Below are positions 17,156-25,273 of a DNA stretch of 64,000 nucleotides, in pieces. A model generated the notes under the pieces. It was not told where the DNA came from. It saw only the letters and a program-made list of their open reading frames with translations, and ran no database searches. The position numbers and the translations under genes were made by a program. Origin of the DNA: a bacterium (lineage in GTDB: Bacteria > Zhuqueibacterota > QNDG01 > JAGLOF01); assembly GCA_016934955.1 (NCBI GenBank), contig JAFGRY010000028.1:1-64000 (forward strand), read 5' to 3'. How positions within the stretch are numbered: the stretch's first letter is position 1; each line of letters begins with the position of its first letter.

Positions 17156-18906
17156 GGGGCGGCCGGCGCACGGTAATACCCCTCCCGCAATCCGGTGAAA
17201 AAGTACCGCGCGTTCACCCCCAGGTTGCGCTGATTGTATCCCCCCTCCTGCACCACCAGCGTGGGCAGCCGCAGCCTTCCGATCATGGCCCCGTTCTCTT
17301 TGAAATCAGCCGGCCGCAGGCTCCAGCTTCCCGTGGGATCGCCCTTTGCCGTGTCGAGCCCCAGGGCAACTACGAGAAAATCAGGAGCGAATTTTCCAAT
17401 GCGCCGCAGCGCCTTCTCCAGCGCCCCCCGATAAGCGGTTCCGTCCACCGACTCGGGAAGGGGAATATTGAGATTGTAATTCAGTCCCTCTCCGATACCC
17501 GTCTCATCGGAGAAACCGCTGAAATAGGGGTAAGCGATACGGGGGTGCCCGTGAATCGAAACGGTGAAAACGTCTTTACGTCCGTAAAAAATCTCCTGCT
17601 GGCCGTTCCCGTGGTGATAATCGACATCGAGAATGGCCACCCGTCCGGTGCGGCTGAGCAGCTGGGCGGCGATCGCCGCGGTGTTGAAATAACAGAACCC
17701 GCCGAACACTTTCCGCTCGGCGTGGTGTCCCGGCGGACGCACCAGCGCGTAGGCGATGCGGCCGCCTGCGAGCAGGTGGTGCGCGGCCGTCAATCCGCAG
17801 TCCACCGCCCGCCGTGCGGCGCCGTAGGCCGAGGGGTTCAGGGGCGTGAATGTGTCGATGCAGTAATACCCGGCCCGCACGGGGAGGTCCCGGGGCCGTC
17901 TCGCCCCGTTCCGCACCGGAAAGACATACGGGTACACGGAGGTACCCGGCTCTATCCGCCGCGCGATCTGCTTGAAATAGGCGAGAAATCCGGGATCGTG
18001 CACGGTGCGCAGGACCGATTCCGGAAAATGCCGGACGGGACCCGGCAGAAAGATATCGGTTTTATCCAGCTCCTCCCGGATCACCCGGATGCGGGCGGGT
18101 GATTCAACATAGCCGCGTTCACGCACATGGTGAATCACATGCTGGTCGGTGACGAAGAGGGCGATCTTTGTATCCTCGGCTGCCGCTGCCTCCGGGGTGA
18201 TCGTCCGTTCCGGCGTTACATAGCGGAAGGGACGGAGCCGGACCGGATCATCCCGGAAGGAGTCGACAACCATGTCGACATAAGCCGCCGGACAGAGATC
18301 TCCGTACTTCCGTTCGAGAATGGCTCTCACGATGCGCCGGGCCGCTCTGCGCCGCAGCTGCTGCCGCTGTCCCAGCAGGTCGCACACCAGGTAGGGCGGA
18401 TTATCATCCCCGGCATTCACCGGCGTTTCATAGGCCGTGCCCCACACGGGACGGGCGTCGTAGTGCTCATAGAATCGCAGGCGCGCCTTGTTCTGTTTCA
18501 GGATACCCGGATCCCGGCAGAGAGCGGGGTCATCGGGCAGACACTCGAAGAAAACAGCGATATCATGATTCAGCTGCGCTTCATATCTGACCCGCTGATA
18601 GAGGGCTCCGCCGATGCCGCGGCTGGTCATGTTTTTCGCCGAGGAGATGAAATCGAGATAGGTGAATTTGAGCCCGGCGTCATGGGAACAGAGCGCGAAC
18701 CCCAGCACCTTTCCGCCGCTGTTTTCCCCGACGAAAAGCGCCGATTTGAAAAGGTGTTTGAGGGGATCTCTCAGCTTGTCGGGGATCGATGCCACATCCT
18801 GCTCATCGATCAGCGGAAACTGCTCCCGAATAATCGCCTGCACCTGGGAGATCGCGTCCCGGTTCACCGGGAGCACACTGTCGAATATGCGTCTGATGCG
18901 GAACAT
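16951..18906 (-). CDS. GNAT acetyltransferase-histone deacetylase fusion
   Basis: 651 residues. Residues 1-185 look like a GNAT domain (SRGIGGALY acetyl-CoA loop at 95-103, TYLDFISS before it). Residues 245-575 are an Arg/Lys deacetylase of the AcuC/acetylpolyamine amidohydrolase class: catalytic HH in PPGHHA (394/395), zinc ligands D429 and H431 in DVDYHHGNG, second Asp D518 in ALGLDTAKGD, and Tyr557 in QEGGYN. One chain therefore appears to hold acetyl-adding and acetyl-removing modules. From about residue 579 the protein (PKTPAKNTEETKED onward) is a translated intergenic repeat arm, so the native C-terminus has been replaced. The substrate may be a polyamine or protein lysine. Confidence 0.88.
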   Translation of the reverse strand: MFRIRRIFDSVLPVNRDAISQVQAIIREQFPLIDEQDVASIPDKLRDPLKHLFKSALFVGENSGGKVLGFALCSHDAGLKFTYLDFISSAKNMTSRGIGGALYQRVRYEAQLNHDIAVFFECLPDDPALCRDPGILKQNKARLRFYEHYDARPVWGTAYETPVNAGDDNPPYLVCDLLGQRQQLRRRAARRIVRAILERKYGDLCPAAYVDMVVDSFRDDPVRLRPFRYVTPERTITPEAAAAEDTKIALFVTDQHVIHHVRERGYVESPARIRVIREELDKTDIFLPGPVRHFPESVLRTVHDPGFLAYFKQIARRIEPGTSVYPYVFPVRNGARRPRDLPVRAGYYCIDTFTPLNPSAYGAARRAVDCGLTAAHHLLAGGRIAYALVRPPGHHAERKVFGGFCYFNTAAIAAQLLSRTGRVAILDVDYHHGNGQQEIFYGRKDVFTVSIHGHPRIAYPYFSGFSDETGIGEGLNYNLNIPLPESVDGTAYRGALEKALRRIGKFAPDFLVVALGLDTAKGDPTGSWSLRPADFKENGAMIGRLRLPTLVVQEGGYNQRNLGVNARYFFTGLREGYYRAPAAPPSPKTPAKNTEETKEDKRQVTGGRRQETVKTERENYRTQELERISGILSQRANCKTSAVSSVNADTI

Positions 18907-18949
18907 GGGGCAGATAATACTTTCTTGGTTTATGGATTAGTCAAATTCC

Positions 18950-19205
18950 AATCCTCCCGAAATTTTCCATCGAAAAACACGGAAGAAACGAAAAAATAAC
19001 AGACGTGCACACCCCCCTCCCCTGGGGATCCGGTGAGAACATGCAGGCATGACAAGGGAAAAAAGCGATGGCCTTAGACAAAAATTACGTTTTATTTATT
19101 TGATGTGTATACACTCATTGCCTCAACAGATCTTCAGCCTTTCGTGTCTTTCCCTGTTTTTCGTTGGAAAATTCAGGGAGGCGGGGCCGGGTCCCGCCTC
19201 CTGTC
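18950..19205. repeat. Inverted arm pair 2
   Basis: Left arm 18950-18994 (outer TCCTCCCGAAATTTTCCA, inner CGAAAAACACGGAAGAAACG). Right arm 19139-19205 (TTTCGTGTCTTTCCCTG, then TTTTTCGTTGGAAAATTC, outer AGGGAGGCGGGGCCGGG). The pair fills the interval between the deacetylase start and the aminomutase stop. Confidence 0.8.
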
Positions 19206-19211
19206 TGCTTC

Positions 19212-20309
19212 TCAGATCATATCAACCGACTCGGTGATCAGCTCCGGTTCCGGCGCTTTGACCGTCTCACCGTCCCGCACCTGGGGATAGATGAACACTT
19301 TGCCCTGATAGTTCCGCAGAACCAGCTGATCCTCGGTCATTGAAAGCACGTAATTGGGCAGCAGGGGGATCTTGCCGCCGCCGCCCGGGGCGTCGATCAC
19401 GAAATGGGGCACGGCCACCCCCGAGGTCCAGCCGCGGACGGCTTCGATGATCTCCAGTCCCTTCTCAACCTTCGTGCGCAGGTGCTCGGTGCCTTCCACG
19501 TAATCCGCCTGGTAAATATAGTAGGGACGGACACGGTTGGCCACCAGCTTCTGCAGCAGCCGTTTCATCACCGCCGGATCGTCATTGACACCCTTGAGGA
19601 GCACGGTCTGGTTGCCAAGGGGAATACCGGCATCGGCCAGCAGGCGCAGGGCGCGCTGCGACTCGGGGTTGATCTCGTCCGGATGGTTGAAATGCACGTT
19701 CATGTACACCGGATGGTACTTCTTGATCATATTCGTCAGATCCTCGGTGACCCGCTGGGGCAGCACACAGGGCACCCGCGAGCCGATGCGCAGAATCTCC
19801 ACATGGGGGATCTCCCTCAGTCTCGCCAGGATCGATTCCAGTTTCCTGTCGCTGAGCATCAGGGGATCGCCTCCCGAGAGGATGACATCCCGCACTTCCG
19901 TGTGCCGCCGGATGTACTCGATGCCGGCGTCGATGTGGGACGGGTGGATCTTGTTCACATCACCCACCTTGCGCTTGCGGGTGCAGAACCGGCAGTAGGC
20001 GGCACACACGTGCGACACCAGAAACAGCACCCGGTCGGGATACCGGTGCACCAGTCCCGGCACCGGAGAATCGCTGTCTTCCGAAAGCGGATCGCTCACG
20101 CCGCTTCCCTCCAGCTCCGCCGGATCGGGAACGAACTGCCGGTAGAGCCCGTCGCCCTTCTCTTTGATGAGACTGGCGTAATGGGGCGTGATCCGCATCT
20201 TGAAATGTTTTTCTATATCCTGTACCTGATCGAGGGGCAGATCGAAACGCGCCGCGAACTCTTCAGGCGTTGTCAGACTTTCCTGTATCTGTTTTTGCCA
20301 GGTTTCCAT
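19212..20309 (-). CDS. kamA: Lysine 2,3-aminomutase family radical SAM enzyme
   Basis: 365 residues. The [4Fe-4S]/SAM motif CAAYCRFC has cysteines 102, 106 and 109. The PLP lysine K313 is in DAPGGGGK. The two Asp residues that hold the alpha-amino group of lysine in the clostridial enzyme are present (D269 in YQAD, D306 in VIDAP). It is shorter than clostridial KamA (about 416 residues), mainly at the C-terminus. The reaction is L-alpha-lysine to L-beta-lysine. It is the last gene of a four-gene operon, 14 bases after a GNAT gene. KamA next to a GNAT recalls N-epsilon-acetyl-beta-lysine synthesis, but the GNAT here is far smaller than AblB. Confidence 0.92.
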   Translation of the reverse strand: METWQKQIQESLTTPEEFAARFDLPLDQVQDIEKHFKMRITPHYASLIKEKGDGLYRQFVPDPAELEGSGVSDPLSEDSDSPVPGLVHRYPDRVLFLVSHVCAAYCRFCTRKRKVGDVNKIHPSHIDAGIEYIRRHTEVRDVILSGGDPLMLSDRKLESILARLREIPHVEILRIGSRVPCVLPQRVTEDLTNMIKKYHPVYMNVHFNHPDEINPESQRALRLLADAGIPLGNQTVLLKGVNDDPAVMKRLLQKLVANRVRPYYIYQADYVEGTEHLRTKVEKGLEIIEAVRGWTSGVAVPHFVIDAPGGGGKIPLLPNYVLSMTEDQLVLRNYQGKVFIYPQVRDGETVKAPEPELITESVDMI

Positions 20310-20323
20310 GATATCATGGCTCC

Positions 20324-20800
20324 TTATGTATCGAAACGTTTGATGTAGATGACACGGTCGTCGCCGGGCTTGTAAAAATCGGCGATACGCGCTGCTTCAG
20401 TGCAGCCCTGGCGAAGATAAAACTGCCGCGTCGGCTCGTATTTCGGCTGTGATGATGTTTCGATTATGATCATCCTTCCATGATCATCCTCCACAATGGT
20501 TTCCATCTGTTTAAGGAGGGCCTTGCCCCAGCCTTTACCCTGGCAGGCGGGATCTACAGCCATCCAGTAGAGGTCAAATGTTCCTTCAGTCAGGTCAGTG
20601 GGGCCGTAGCAGAGATATCCCGTGACCGCCCCCTCATCCGACTCACTGACAATAATGAAATAGTCCTTTTGACCGGGATCGTCGAGATACCGGTCGATCA
20701 ATTCTTCAGCAACCGCGATCTCCTCGCCGCTGAACATTTCCGTCCGTTCTATGAGATCCAGGACCGGCGCCCTGTCCTCTCTTTGCATTGCCCGTATCAT
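20324..20800 (-). CDS. GNAT-family N-acetyltransferase
   Basis: 158 residues, a single GNAT domain. The acetyl-CoA pyrophosphate loop is QGKGWGKALL, preceded by the beta-strand LYWMAVDP and followed by FYLRQGC. The ATG overlaps the stop of the upstream ATP-grasp gene (ATGA), a sign of translational coupling. Beta-lysine made by the downstream aminomutase, or an ATP-grasp product, is a possible acceptor; this is inferred from the operon only. Confidence 0.9.
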   Translation of the reverse strand: MIRAMQREDRAPVLDLIERTEMFSGEEIAVAEELIDRYLDDPGQKDYFIIVSESDEGAVTGYLCYGPTDLTEGTFDLYWMAVDPACQGKGWGKALLKQMETIVEDDHGRMIIIETSSQPKYEPTRQFYLRQGCTEAARIADFYKPGDDRVIYIKRFDT

Positions 20801-21807
20801 GATTGCCTCCTGCGGACGGCCTCTTTGACCAGCTGCGTCCAGAAATTCCTGTAGGGGACACCTGCTGCCTTCAGGGCCCTGGCGAACCCGGCGTTGAGGC
20901 TGATATCCGGATTGGGGTTCACCTCCAGGATGAAGAGCCGGCCCCGTTTGTCCATTCTGAAATCGACCCGGGCATAGTCGCGGCAGCCAAGGGCCCTGAA
21001 CGCGGCGACCGCTTTCTCCTGCAGACGGTCACGCAAACGGTCGTCGATATCGGCGGGACAGACCGGCCTGGTGGCGTCGAACAGCTCGTGTTCTTCAAAC
21101 CACTTGGCCTCATACCCGCAAATGCGGGGCACACCCTCGGGCATACGGGAAAAATCGATTTCCGAGACCGGCAGGGCCTCGACCCCCTTCTGCTCGCGGA
21201 CGGCCACGTTGAATTCCCTGCCGTCGATGAACGACTCAACCAGCGCGGGCTGTCCGTATTTCCTGACGATCTTCTCAACCTGCCGGGCAAGGTCATCGCC
21301 ATTCCAGACCACCGAATCCGAATAGATGCCCAGGCTCGCGTCTTCGCAGTTTGGTTTCACGATCAGGGGAAACTCAAGCCCGCCCCACTCTTCCGGGTCA
21401 CGCGTCAGCGTGTAGGGTGCGGTCGGCAGACCGTGAGCGGCGAGCACCGCCTTGGTTTTGAACTTGTCCTGGCAGAGCGCCAGTGTCTGGCCCGGATTGC
21501 CGGTGAAGGCGAACCCCTCCATCTCCAGCAGTCCTGCCACCGGCGCTTCCCACTGAGGTCTGCCGCGGTATCCTTCACACAGGTTCACCAGGGCTTCGCA
21601 TTCGAGGCGATGCAGCCGCTGCAGAAAATTCGTCAGGCTCCGTTTCAGCGGAATGGGCACCGCGTCATATCCGGCGTCCAGCAGCGTCAGGGTCACGTCA
21701 CGCGCCGCCTGCTCAACGGAGCTTTCGGACAGGATCTCGCTTCCCTGGCCGGCCCGCGCTTCAAACGCGTTGTAAACGACGCCGATCCTGATCGACTGTC
21801 TGCTCAT
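20797..21807 (-). CDS. D-Ala-D-Ala ligase-like ATP-grasp enzyme 2
   Basis: 336 residues with the ATP-grasp fold. FPLIVKPNCEDASLGI is the ATP-binding lysine and Gly-rich loop, ESFIDGREFNVAV the central strand, and ARVDFRMD...FILEVNPNPD the metal site (Glu and Asn ligands). NPNPD differs from the NxxPG of true D-Ala-D-Ala ligases. Such enzymes couple a carboxylate to an amine through an acyl phosphate. Its start lies within the end of the preceding ATP-grasp gene (47-base overlap). Not a normal cell-wall ddl: the partners and the duplicate argue for a special peptide-like product. Confidence 0.88.
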   Translation of the reverse strand: MSRQSIRIGVVYNAFEARAGQGSEILSESSVEQAARDVTLTLLDAGYDAVPIPLKRSLTNFLQRLHRLECEALVNLCEGYRGRPQWEAPVAGLLEMEGFAFTGNPGQTLALCQDKFKTKAVLAAHGLPTAPYTLTRDPEEWGGLEFPLIVKPNCEDASLGIYSDSVVWNGDDLARQVEKIVRKYGQPALVESFIDGREFNVAVREQKGVEALPVSEIDFSRMPEGVPRICGYEAKWFEEHELFDATRPVCPADIDDRLRDRLQEKAVAAFRALGCRDYARVDFRMDKRGRLFILEVNPNPDISLNAGFARALKAAGVPYRNFWTQLVKEAVRRRQS

Positions 21808-22879
21808 GTTCTTTCTCTTTTCGGTCCAGGGCTGCCCGAACCACCCGGTGGATCAGCTGGGAGTAGGTATACCCGGCTGCCCGCGCGGCCTTGGGCAGGC
21901 ATGAATTGTCCTCCACATTGGGCAGAATCCCCGGCAGCGGATTGATCTCCAGGATATGCGGGCGTCCTTCTGCGTCCAATCGGACGTCGATCCGGGCCCA
22001 GTCCCGCAGCCCCAGCACCCGCCAGGTCCGGCGGACCAGGTCTTCGATATCCCGCTGCAGTTCCGCGGAGACAGCCGCGGGACAGCTGAAGATGTTCAGG
22101 GGCATTTCCGGTGTGTCCCAGATCCACTTCGCTTCATAGGAGTAGATCGGCGCGGCTCCTTTGGGAAGACTGCTGTGGTCGATTTCCACTATTGGAAGTA
22201 TTTCCAGGTCGGGCCAGTTGCCCAGCACACCCACGGTGAATTCCCGGCCCGGAAGGAAGGTTTCCACGATCACCGGCTGCTGGTAGAGGGCGATAATCTC
22301 CTTGACCCGCTCCTGCAGCTGCTCACGGGTATGCACGAGGCAGTTGTCCTTGATCCCCTTGCTCGATCCTTCGTACATGGGTTTCACCATGGCCGGCAGC
22401 ATGAGATGATCGGGGACATCCCCGGGATCTTCAACCGTGATGAAGGGCGCGTTGGCGATATGATGGTAGGAGAGGATCTCCTTGCCCATCGCCTTGTCAA
22501 GGCAGATGCCGAGAGTGAGGGGGTCTGATCCGGTGTAGGCCAGCCCCAGGATCTCGCAGATCGTCGGGATATGGCTCTCCCGGTTGCGGCCCTCGAGCCG
22601 CTCGGCCATGTTGAAGACGAGATCCGGTTTCAGGCGGCGCAGGTGCTCATAGGCGTCCGCATCCGACTCCACCGGATAGACGATGTACTGTTCTTCGAGG
22701 GTTGTTTGTACGGCGCGAATGGTTTCCTCGGAGTCGCATTCGGCCAACAGGTCGGGAGGAGGCTCGCCGTCTTCTTCTCCTGTTTCAAGAGCTGCGGCGG
22801 ACCCCAGTGATTTGAGCATACCCGCTTTGGACGTGAACACGTAGGCAATGCGGGATGCCGGTGCATGCATCGGTTTCAT
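21761..22879 (-). CDS. D-Ala-D-Ala ligase-like ATP-grasp enzyme 1
   Basis: 372 residues, first gene of the operon. Motifs: LPAMVKPMYEGSSKGI (ATP loop), VETFLPGREFTVGVLG, and ARIDVRLD...ILEINPLPGILP with the metal-binding Glu and Asn and the NxxPG turn of the Ddl family. An acidic linker (about 28-50) and a highly charged C-terminal tail (KEKEHEQTVDQDRRR) are unusual. GGAG precedes the ATG. The GNAT, aminomutase and second ATP-grasp genes follow with overlaps or a 14-base gap, implying a single pathway. Substrates are unknown. Confidence 0.88.
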   Translation of the reverse strand: MKPMHAPASRIAYVFTSKAGMLKSLGSAAALETGEEDGEPPPDLLAECDSEETIRAVQTTLEEQYIVYPVESDADAYEHLRRLKPDLVFNMAERLEGRNRESHIPTICEILGLAYTGSDPLTLGICLDKAMGKEILSYHHIANAPFITVEDPGDVPDHLMLPAMVKPMYEGSSKGIKDNCLVHTREQLQERVKEIIALYQQPVIVETFLPGREFTVGVLGNWPDLEILPIVEIDHSSLPKGAAPIYSYEAKWIWDTPEMPLNIFSCPAAVSAELQRDIEDLVRRTWRVLGLRDWARIDVRLDAEGRPHILEINPLPGILPNVEDNSCLPKAARAAGYTYSQLIHRVVRAALDRKEKEHEQTVDQDRRRLQRV

Positions 22880-22889
22880 AGGACAGACT

Positions 22890-22930
22890 CCTTCTTCCGT
22901 GCGTAGTATTCGTTGGAGATTTCCTGCGCA
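22890..22930 (+). repeat. Diverged CGTTGGA arm at the ATP-grasp ribosome site
   Basis: CTTCTTCCGTG, six extra bases, TATTCGTTGGAGATTTCC matches the arm consensus. Read on the minus strand it supplies the sequence just before the operon's GGAG and start codon. Confidence 0.5.
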
Positions 22931-23348
22931 GGTGCGGAAATAGAGAGTGGATGAAAAAACCAGCGAGGCCGCGAGAATACACGTACGCCCTGCCGATCGG
23001 GAACGATACCGACCGTGCTACAGAAGCCGGTGAAGCGGGGAACGATTGATTCGGAGACAAAACATGGAGAGACGCTTTTCCAGAGCGGAAAAGCGCAGGC
23101 GTCCCGGCGGACAATGCTCAGTTGTCCACGTTTCGGGGGAAAGATATATCCTGCTATACTGGGTGCAGGAATTGTATGCCGCTGCCATGCAGCCGATGGA
23201 GGTTCATCGTCACCCTCCTGCGGTTCCACGGGAACAGCGTTGCGCACCGACGGACGGTGCCTGATTCTCTGAATGTGCATTGTACCTCAAACATACCTAT
23301 CCTTGCTTCAGGATGCACCCCGGAATTACCGGGTATTAATTAATCGCA

Positions 23349-23376
23349 AATGTAATGCTTTTCATGAGAATGTCAA
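23349..23376 (-). promoter_or_regulatory. Sigma70-type promoter for the ATP-grasp/kamA operon
   Basis: TTGACA (23371-23376) and TACATT (23349-23354) on the minus strand, 16 bases apart. The same two hexamers occur in the promoter at 2355-2383. Confidence 0.5.
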
Positions 23377-23455
23377 CAAAAATCTGCATTTTTTCACTGA
23401 CGGGCGGGAAAAAAATTTGACGGTTTGTTTCCTGCCAAGACCCTCACAGACGCTG

Positions 23456-23477
23456 GAGGCGCGCGATCGCGCGCCTC
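23456..23477. repeat. Perfect 22-base palindrome
   Basis: GAGGCGCGCGA/TCGCGCGCCTC, fully self-complementary, flanked by CTCTAC. It resembles the GTAGAGGCGC... intergenic palindromes seen in many environmental genomes. Confidence 0.8.
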
Positions 23478-23503
23478 TACTGCACACCGGTGGGGCTGCA
23501 GGG

Positions 23504-23531
23504 GTTTATCCTTTCTCCTTTATCCTTTTTA
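23504..23531. repeat. Heptamer array, CTTTATC-type x4
   Basis: Units GTTTATC, CTTTCTC, CTTTATC, CTTTTTA. Same unit as the arrays at 2565 and 2824. Confidence 0.75.
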
Positions 23532-23544
23532 ATGTAAAAAATAC

Positions 23545-23599
23545 TTGACATTCATCGGTTGGTCTATTATCTTGAATGATGTAAAACAAACTTTACATC
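23545..23599 (+). promoter_or_regulatory. Promoter and palindromic operator of the XRE gene
   Basis: TTGACA (23545-23550), 17 bases, TATCTT (23568-23573). Overlapping the expected start point is a perfect inverted repeat GATGTAAA-N6-TTTACATC (23578-23599). AATGTAAAA at 23531 looks like an extra half-site. The position suggests autorepression by the XRE protein. Confidence 0.65.
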
Positions 23600-23617
23600 A
23601 ACCCCAAAGGAACGCCC

Positions 23618-23836
23618 ATGAAACTTGGCAACAATCTCAGACAGTGCCGGTTCGAGGCGGGAGAGATCTCCCAGGAAGCACTGGCAGCGGCAGTGGATGT
23701 TTCCAGGCAGACCATCATCTCCCTGGAGAAGGAGCGCTACGTCCCCTCCACCCTGCTGGCGCTGAAAATAGCTTCATTTTTCAACAAACAGGTCGAGGAC
23801 ATATTTTTTCTGATCACCGGATCGGAGGAGGAGTGA
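23618..23836 (+). CDS. Small XRE-family transcriptional regulator
   Basis: 72 residues, essentially one helix-turn-helix domain: LGNNLRQCRFEAGEISQEAL, then AVDVSRQTIISLEKERYVPS, the recognition helix region. It belongs to the short Cro/CI-like regulators commonly paired with a small membrane protein, as here. AAGGA lies seven bases before the ATG. The palindrome at 23578-23599 is its likely operator. Confidence 0.92.
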   Translation: MKLGNNLRQCRFEAGEISQEALAAAVDVSRQTIISLEKERYVPSTLLALKIASFFNKQVEDIFFLITGSEEE

Positions 23837-23837
23837 C

Positions 23838-24335
23838 ATGACGACAGAAACCATAATCAAAATTATCCTGCTTGTCTTCGTGATTTTCGGGATTGCGGGC
23901 TGCTTCCTGCTGCCGAAGACGAAAGCGGTGTCACGTCTCGCAGGCCGCAGGGATGTCATGCAGAGACTCTATACCGTAACCGGAGTGACCGGCGCTGTCA
24001 CAGGCATCACCGGCCTCCTGTCCGCGCTGCTCCTGGGTGACCGGCTCTTCATTCTGCACATCTGGGAGCTGATCCTCCTCCCATTCGCACTTGTACACAT
24101 CTGGTACTATATTATCAGAAAAGCGGGCAATGCTGAAAGGGACTACGATGAAAAGCAGATGCAGGATATCGCCAAAGCGGCCGGTCTTGCCTGGGCGGTC
24201 ATGCTCTGGATCATGGTGCTGGTCTTCGTTCAGTTTCAGGACAGGCTGACATCCAGCCTCATCTGGTTTCCGGTGTTTCTCTTCGGATCGATACTGGTGT
24301 ACGGGGCGGGGATGGTGGTGTTCAATAAACGGTGA
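23838..24335 (+). CDS. Small multi-span membrane protein paired with XRE regulator
   Basis: 165 residues with about four to five hydrophobic helices (around 7-25, 48-68, 71-92, 115-133, 138-160). No enzymatic motif. One base separates it from the regulator stop, and GGAGGAGG lies at the junction, so the two are co-expressed. Function unknown. Confidence 0.85.
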   Translation: MTTETIIKIILLVFVIFGIAGCFLLPKTKAVSRLAGRRDVMQRLYTVTGVTGAVTGITGLLSALLLGDRLFILHIWELILLPFALVHIWYYIIRKAGNAERDYDEKQMQDIAKAAGLAWAVMLWIMVLVFVQFQDRLTSSLIWFPVFLFGSILVYGAGMVVFNKR

Positions 24336-24343
24336 GATTCGTC

Positions 24344-24538
24344 GGAAATTCAAATCAGCCAACGAAAGACACAAACAACTCGAAAGAAATAAATAGAAGG
24401 AAAACAGCAATCTATATAAACCATTTATCAGGCTGACACAGCTGGAGTAAAGGCCGCCGCTGAAACACATCCACGGTCAGGTGCTGCAGTAGTAGATTCT
24501 TTCGTTTCTTCCGTGTACTTCGTTGGAGTTTCCAGGAA
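24344..24538. repeat. Inverted arm pair 3
   Basis: Left arm 24344-24390 (GGAAATTCAAATCAGCCAAC, then GAAAGACACAAACAACTCG). Right arm 24498-24538 (TCTTTCGTTTCTTCCGTG, then TACTTCGTTGGAGTTTCC). It occupies nearly the whole interval between two convergent genes. Confidence 0.75.
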
Positions 24539-24540
24539 GC

Positions 24541-25137
24541 CTACAATTCAAGCACTATCTCATCCATCCCCCGCTTCGGCACATGATGCACATCGTGCTC
24601 ATCCCGCCAGTAGCGGATATTTCCGTCTTTTACTTCATCAAGAACCACGGTTTCCGCGGGCACACCCAGGGCGATCACCAGGAGGATCTCGTACCGTTCA
24701 GGGATGGACAAGGCCTCCCGCAGCTGCTCCTTCTGCAAAGAAGCGATCATGCAGCCGCCCAGGCCCTTTTCCGTCGCGCCCAGCAGGATCGACTGAGCCG
24801 CGATGCCGTGATCACAACCCGCGGACTGTTTGATCTCCGCGTCGTTGAGAATGACGATATAGGCGGTCGGCCGTTCCCCCTCGGCAGGACCCGGCCACTC
24901 CGTGAGATAGCCCGCCCAGGCGGTGCAGGGGAAAATCTTCCCGTTCGTACCGGGATCGGCGGAGAGGACGTACTTCAGCGGCTGCAGGTTCGCACCGCTG
25001 GCCGAAAGCCGGGCCAGGTCGACCAGATCCCGGAGTGTCTCTTTACTCACGCTGCGGCTCTCATCGAACCGGCGGCAGCTGCGGTTTTTAACAATCAGGT
25101 CGCGGATGGACAATGATGTTCTCCCGTTTGTGAACAT
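24541..25137 (-). CDS. Nitroreductase-family flavoprotein
   Basis: 198 residues. VKNRSCRRFDESRSVSKETL is the FMN-binding Arg-rich start of the family, LARLSASGANLQPLKYVL the SGxNxQP loop, and GATEKGLGGCMIASL the conserved C-terminal Gly-rich strand. Such dimeric FMN enzymes use NAD(P)H to reduce nitro, quinone or similar compounds. The start at 25137 follows GGGAGAGAG; a TTG nearer the conserved region is possible. Confidence 0.92.
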   Translation of the reverse strand: MFTNGRTSLSIRDLIVKNRSCRRFDESRSVSKETLRDLVDLARLSASGANLQPLKYVLSADPGTNGKIFPCTAWAGYLTEWPGPAEGERPTAYIVILNDAEIKQSAGCDHGIAAQSILLGATEKGLGGCMIASLQKEQLREALSIPERYEILLVIALGVPAETVVLDEVKDGNIRYWRDEHDVHHVPKRGMDEIVLEL

Positions 25138-25178
25138 ATATTAACTCTCTCTCCCCTCCCTCGCTCGTCGCTCTCGAT

Positions 25179-25247
25179 CTTCGCCATTCGCTCTTCGAGG
25201 GACACAGGCGAGTAGAGACAGCGAAAGCGAGGAGCGAATAGCGAAGA
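25179..25247. repeat. Imperfect inverted repeat between nitroreductase and M29-like genes
   Basis: TCTTCGCCATTCGCTCTTCG (25179-25198) and CGAGGAGCGAATAGCGAAGA (25228-25247) are complementary with two mismatches. It could act as a terminator or be another dispersed palindrome. Confidence 0.55.
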
Positions 25248-25273
25248 CAATGACGGCGTTTTTCAGCGTGTTA

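Larger units (their letters stand above)
22880..23617. other. Long interval with operon leader, palindrome and heptamer array
   Basis: On the minus side lies the leader of the ATP-grasp operon, about 450 bases if the promoter at 23349-23376 is used. It contains a GCACCG/CGGTGC hairpin near 23242-23258. No known riboswitch consensus is recognised. On the plus side lie a palindrome, a heptamer array and the XRE gene promoter. Confidence 0.6.

Noticed and set aside
22876..23280. Minus-strand frame of 134 codons whose stop overlaps the ATP-grasp start (ATGA)
   Set aside because: The overlap is suggestive, but the translation is low in typical protein character, has no ribosome site and runs through a repeat arm; more likely untranslated leader.
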